A stretch of DNA of 16,790 bases from Candidatus Fermentithermobacillaceae bacterium UBA3951 (GTDB lineage Bacteria > Bacillota > Sulfobacillia > Fermentithermobacillales > Fermentithermobacillaceae). The translations under genes were made by a program, and so were the position numbers. The notes beneath the pieces were generated by a model. That model saw only the letters and a list, made by a program, of their open reading frames with translations. It ran no database searches and was not told the origin of the DNA. The stretch lies in NCBI GenBank assembly GCA_002385465.1, contig DGDN01000068.1, forward strand, positions 1 through 16,790. Reading direction: 5' to 3'. Shown in pieces: positions 13,899-16,790 of this stretch (position 1 is its first letter; each line of letters starts with the position of its first letter).

Positions 13899-15215
13899 TC
13901 AAGGCAGACGAAGTCTGCCCCGCTTCTCAGGCGTCATCCGGAACATCATCCTGCGCGCCTGGAAAAACTGTTTGAGCAGGCGGTTCACATCCTGGACCTG
14001 TGTACCGCTGCCTCTTGCTATCCTCCGCTTCCTAGAACCGTCGATGATCTCAGGTTTCCGCCTCTCAAGGGGCGTCATTGAACTGATTATGGCCTCAAGA
14101 CGTCCCCATTCTTTGGGGTCGATGTCCACATCGATCTTCATTTTGTTGAAACCCGGAATCATCCTGAGGAGGTCTCCGAAAGAGCCCATCTTTTTTACTT
14201 CCTTCATCTGGTCCATGAAGTCCTCCAGAGTGAACTCCTTCCGGCGGAGCTTCCGCTCCATCTCCTCTGCCTTTTTCTCGTCGAACGATGCCTGTGCCTT
14301 TTCAATGAGGGTCAAGACGTCGCCCATCCCCAGTATCCTGGAAGCCATGCGGTCAGGATGGAACACCTGGAAGTCCTCGAGTTTCTCTCCTGTCGAGGCG
14401 AACTTGATGGGTTTTCCCGTGACTTTGGCGATGGAAAGCGCCGCGCCGCCACGGGCATCGGAGTCGATCTTGGTGAGTATGACACCGGTAAGTCCAACCT
14501 TCTCGTCAAACGCCTGGGCTACCCTGCAGGCTTCCTGGCCGGTCATAGCATCTACCACGAGGATGCTCTCTCTGGGAGAGACCGCCTCCTTGATCCTCCC
14601 GGCCTCGTCCATCATCTCGTCATCAAGCTGGGTCCTACCGGCAGTATCGAAAATCACTACGTCATATGCAGACGTACGGGCCTTTTCGTAGCCATTCTTG
14701 GCGATTACCGCGGGGTCGGTCCCGGTATCCATGGTGAAAAAGCCCGCCCCCGACTTCTCCGCCAGGATCTCGAGCTGGCGCTGCGCAGCCGGACGGTATA
14801 CGTCGCAGGAAACCAGCAAGACACGCCGGCCGTTCTTTCTGAGGCTGAGTGCCAGCTTCCCGGCAGCCGAGGTCTTTCCGGAACCCTGGAGCCCGTAGAG
14901 TACCACCACCGCGGGCGGGTTACCGGAAAGGTCCAAAGGTTTCGCCTTCCCGCCCATGAGCGCAACCATTTCGTCGTTTACAATCTTGATCACTTGTTGG
15001 GCCGGAGTAAGGCTCTCCAATACCTCGGCAGAAAGGCTCTTCTCCTTGACCTGGGCGATGAACTCCCTGACGACCTTGAAGTTGACGTCCGCTTCAAGAA
15101 GGGAAAGACGTACCTCGCGGAGAGCTTCGTCGATGTCCTTCTCCGAAAGCTTGCCCTTTCCGCGGAGCTTCTTGAACACGCCTGAGAGGCGCGCAGAAAG
15201 GCCTTCAAACTCCAT
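13899..15215 (-). CDS. ffh: Signal recognition particle protein Ffh (SRP54)
   Basis: The 438-residue SRP GTPase targets membrane and secreted proteins co-translationally with 4.5S/6S RNA and FtsY. It has an N domain (1-90). The G domain shows G1 GLQGSGKT (108-115), DTAGR (190-194) and TKID (248-251). The methionine-rich M domain (about 300-438) includes DFMDQMKEVKKMGSFGDLLRMIPG and the RNA-binding SRKRRIARGSG. The ATG at 15215 follows GGGGGTGA by eight bases. A GTG four codons earlier has no spacing. The start overlaps the ylxM end by 11 bases. The gene is complete. Confidence 0.97.
   Translation of the reverse strand: MEFEGLSARLSGVFKKLRGKGKLSEKDIDEALREVRLSLLEADVNFKVVREFIAQVKEKSLSAEVLESLTPAQQVIKIVNDEMVALMGGKAKPLDLSGNPPAVVVLYGLQGSGKTSAAGKLALSLRKNGRRVLLVSCDVYRPAAQRQLEILAEKSGAGFFTMDTGTDPAVIAKNGYEKARTSAYDVVIFDTAGRTQLDDEMMDEAGRIKEAVSPRESILVVDAMTGQEACRVAQAFDEKVGLTGVILTKIDSDARGGAALSIAKVTGKPIKFASTGEKLEDFQVFHPDRMASRILGMGDVLTLIEKAQASFDEKKAEEMERKLRRKEFTLEDFMDQMKEVKKMGSFGDLLRMIPGFNKMKIDVDIDPKEWGRLEAIISSMTPLERRKPEIIDGSRKRRIARGSGTQVQDVNRLLKQFFQARRMMFRMTPEKRGRLRLP
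13903..13919 (-). other. Stem-loop at the ffh 3' end, before rpsP
   Basis: GGCAGACTTCGTCTGCC is a perfect 7-base stem with a 3-base loop. It covers the last ffh codons and is followed by TTGAGAAAAG, not a T-run. It is therefore not a clear terminator. It may be an RNA processing or stability element separating ffh from the more highly needed rpsP message. Confidence 0.4.
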
Positions 15216-15579
15216 ATTCAGCGTCACCCCCGCTCAAGACGGGAGACAAGATCTTAAGGCACATGTCCCTCACCTCTCGCCAGTTATCCGAGTCCATGGA
15301 AGATAGGCGCTCCATAAGACGAGATGCGCGGTCCTCTTCGTCCGAGATCCGTTTCCGGAGTCCAATCCTGGCCTCCAGCTTGCGAAGTGTCCTCTCGCCG
15401 CGCTTCAGGGCATCTTCGCAGGCCTGCCTGGAGATCTTGAGGCGCTCTGAGATCTCCATGAGCGATAGGTCCTCATGCAGCTTCAGGTCAAGGACTTCCT
15501 TTTGCCTGGGAGCCAGCATGTTCTCATACAGGTCGAAAAGGACCGATAACTCATGAACCTTTTCCGGCGAGTATGACAT
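15205..15579 (-). CDS. ylxM: YlxM family SRP-associated helix-turn-helix protein
   Basis: The 124-residue protein has a sigma-70 region 4-like helix-turn-helix (LAPRQKEVLDLKLHEDLSLMEISERLKISRQACEDALKRGE, about residues 22-62) and a helical, charged C-terminal part. YlxM sits upstream of ffh in most Bacillota and has been shown in streptococci to interact with SRP components. GAGGT is six bases before the ATG. The last 11 bases overlap ffh, so the two are translationally coupled. It is the first gene of the cluster here; ftsY is not in the window. Confidence 0.93.
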   Translation of the reverse strand: MSYSPEKVHELSVLFDLYENMLAPRQKEVLDLKLHEDLSLMEISERLKISRQACEDALKRGERTLRKLEARIGLRKRISDEEDRASRLMERLSSMDSDNWREVRDMCLKILSPVLSGGDAEYGV

Positions 15580-15601
15580 GATCCGACCTCACTGTCTTGG
15601 T

Positions 15602-15635
15602 CTACACCTTTACACACCATTGCATACTACACCTT
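15602..15635. repeat. Direct repeat CTACACCTT overlapping the ylxM promoter
   Basis: CTACACCTT occurs at 15602-15610 and 15627-15635, 25 bases apart. The second copy overlaps the predicted -10 box, and the first lies in the early transcribed region. ACCTTCCAAGGT (15630-15641) also forms a short palindrome. This may be an operator or chance. Confidence 0.3.
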
Positions 15636-15652
15636 CCAAGGTTTGAGATCAA
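15624..15652 (-). promoter_or_regulatory. Predicted sigma-A-type promoter of the ylxM-ffh cluster
   Basis: On the minus strand TTGATC (15647-15652), a 17-base spacer and TAGTAT (15624-15629) form a reasonable promoter 45 bases before the ylxM ATG. Each box matches four of six consensus bases with ideal spacing. Confidence 0.5.
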
Positions 15653-15731
15653 GTCACCTTTGCAGGGAAACTCGCATTCCAAGGGGAATATCCACCAGTA
15701 TCCGGGCTCATTGGCGGGAGGAGGAACATTG

Positions 15732-16790
15732 GTGAGCGAGACGGATCGGAAGTCGCGGGAACAAAGAGAGAGAGTTGTGCTTGAGCTGGCCATGGGTCTG
15801 GACATAGGGGGAGCCGAAACTCACATAGTGAGCCTGTCGAGGTCCTTGAAGTCGATGGGCTGGAAAGTCCTTGTGGCCTCCGGAGGAGGAAGGCGGGTTA
15901 GAGACATCACGGAATCCGGGATCGAGCACTTCCATGTGCCTCTGGGCTCCCGGAATCCCCTCAAGATGCTTGAGGCATACAGGTCCCTTGTCCATATCGT
16001 GGAGACACGAAAAGTCGACCTGATGCACGCCCACGCCAGGATCCCCGCGTGGATAGGCACCTACGTCTCTAAGCGGTTTAACGTGCCCCTCGTAACCACC
16101 TACCACTGGACCTTTGTGTCGGGCTTTCCCTGGAAGTTGGTCTCGCGCCAGGGCGACCTAACCATTGCCGTGAGCGATATTATCAAGGATTACGTAGTGA
16201 AAGAGTTCGGTTTCTCCCGGGAAAAGATAACGGTCATACCCAACGGGATCGATTGCAACGAGTTCCGGCCCGTTTCCCATGAAGAATCCCTAAGCCTCAG
16301 AAAAGCCTTTTTCCCGGATGTGACACAGGGACCGGTACTTGCATACGCCTCGCGGATGAGCCCCGAGCTAAGCAATACGGCGTGCCTTACCATCGAAGCC
16401 GTAGGACTCTTGGCCGAAACCTACCCGGACGTTCGGCTCGTGATAGCCGGAGATGGAGAGTCGCTGGATAAAGTCCAAAAAGCCGCTCAAGAGGCCAACG
16501 AGCGCTTGGGCAGAGAGGTTGTGAGGTGCCTGGGCTTCGTAAGCGACATGGCCCCGGTTTACCAATCAGCCGACCTGGTGATAGGGATGTCAAGGGTGGT
16601 CCTTGAGGCCATGGCTTGCGGAAAGCCATGCATAGTGGCAGGACCGGAAGGTGATTTCGGCCTTGTCCACCCGGAAAATGCAGATGAGCTTGAGAAACGG
16701 AATTTTATATCGAGGGGCGCCCCCAGGCCTGTAGAGCCTCACAGCCTGGCGACCGAAATAGCCGGAGCCTTATCCCATCCCCGCTTGGAC
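15732..16790 (+). CDS. GT4-family glycosyltransferase (3' end outside window)
   Basis: 353 codons are visible and open to the edge. GT-B fold features include MGLDIGGAETHIVSLSRSLK (21-40), the N-domain loop typical of GT4 enzymes, the domain-linking VIPNGIDCNEFRP, the sugar-nucleotide strand LVIAGDGE, and LEAMACGKPCIVAG. GT4 enzymes transfer sugars from nucleotide donors to lipids, wall polymers or other glycans; the substrate cannot be told. In the EX7E motif the first Glu is replaced by Ile (IGMSRVVLE), a variant also known in some GT4 subgroups. The GTG start has AGGAGG seven bases upstream. It is divergent from ylxM, and a clear plus-strand promoter was not found. Confidence 0.88.
   Translation, partial: MSETDRKSREQRERVVLELAMGLDIGGAETHIVSLSRSLKSMGWKVLVASGGGRRVRDITESGIEHFHVPLGSRNPLKMLEAYRSLVHIVETRKVDLMHAHARIPAWIGTYVSKRFNVPLVTTYHWTFVSGFPWKLVSRQGDLTIAVSDIIKDYVVKEFGFSREKITVIPNGIDCNEFRPVSHEESLSLRKAFFPDVTQGPVLAYASRMSPELSNTACLTIEAVGLLAETYPDVRLVIAGDGESLDKVQKAAQEANERLGREVVRCLGFVSDMAPVYQSADLVIGMSRVVLEAMACGKPCIVAGPEGDFGLVHPENADELEKRNFISRGAPRPVEPHSLATEIAGALSHPRLD

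Noticed and set aside
13762..15185. Long plus-strand open frames opposite ffh
   Set aside because: They are antisense shadows of a confirmed gene in GC-rich DNA, with no domain and no Shine-Dalgarno context.
1..16790. CRISPR arrays, insertion sequences, tRNA or rRNA genes
   Set aside because: No regularly spaced repeats, transposase-like proteins, terminal inverted repeats, tRNA cloverleaf or rRNA sequence was found by reading.

Overview
The window looks like a chromosomal segment of a Gram-positive-type bacterium of the phylum Bacillota (Firmicutes), most likely a deep clostridia-like lineage. Three observations support this. The gene order ylxM-ffh-rpsP-khpA-ylqD-trmD-rplS-lepB-ylqF is typical of that phylum, and YlxM and YlqD are families of that group. 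There is a surface protein with S-layer homology (SLH) repeats. Shine-Dalgarno sites are very strong and many starts are GTG or TTG. The sequence is GC-rich. I cannot name a species. Roles given to named families are established knowledge applied to motifs I can see. Promoters, operators and leaders are inferences from sequence pattern.

Positions 1-6083 (minus strand) hold a compact tad/Flp pilus operon, in transcription order cpaB (rcpC), cpaE (tadZ), tadA (cpaF), tadB, tadC, flp, tadE-like and tadG-like. A vapB-type antitoxin gene and the first codons of a vapC-type PIN toxin gene (cut by the window edge) follow. Nearly every junction overlaps or is only a few bases long, so the toxin-antitoxin pair appears to be the tail of the pilus transcript. 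CpaE and the TadA ATPase would work with the TadB/TadC membrane platform to assemble Flp pilin, with TadE/TadG as minor pseudopilins. No TadV/CpaA prepilin peptidase, secretin or lipoprotein gene is in the window.

Positions 6084-6386 are a divergent control region. It holds a minus-strand promoter for the pilus operon, a perfect palindrome near its predicted transcription start, a possible 33-codon leader ORF with a near-perfect Shine-Dalgarno, and a plus-strand promoter. The plus-strand promoter drives an exported protein of about 538 residues with three SLH repeats and a FlgD/CHU_C-like Ig domain. That gene ends tail-to-tail, with a 19-base overlap, against a minus-strand membrane-anchored TPR protein.

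Positions 8858-15660 (minus strand) hold threonine synthase, followed by a terminator-like hairpin, and upstream of it the translation and protein-export cluster. That cluster covers SRP (YlxM, Ffh), ribosomal proteins S16 and L19, the RNA-binding KhpA, YlqD, the tRNA methyltransferase TrmD, signal peptidase I and the ribosome-assembly GTPase YlqF/RbgA. rimM, which normally sits between ylqD and trmD, is absent here. A sigma-A-type promoter lies upstream of ylxM. Divergently, at 15732, a plus-strand GT4 family glycosyltransferase starts and runs off the window.

I did not find a clearly new multi-gene system. The least ordinary parts are the pilus operon with an attached vapBC, its unusual leader, and the neighbouring SLH/Ig and TPR envelope proteins.
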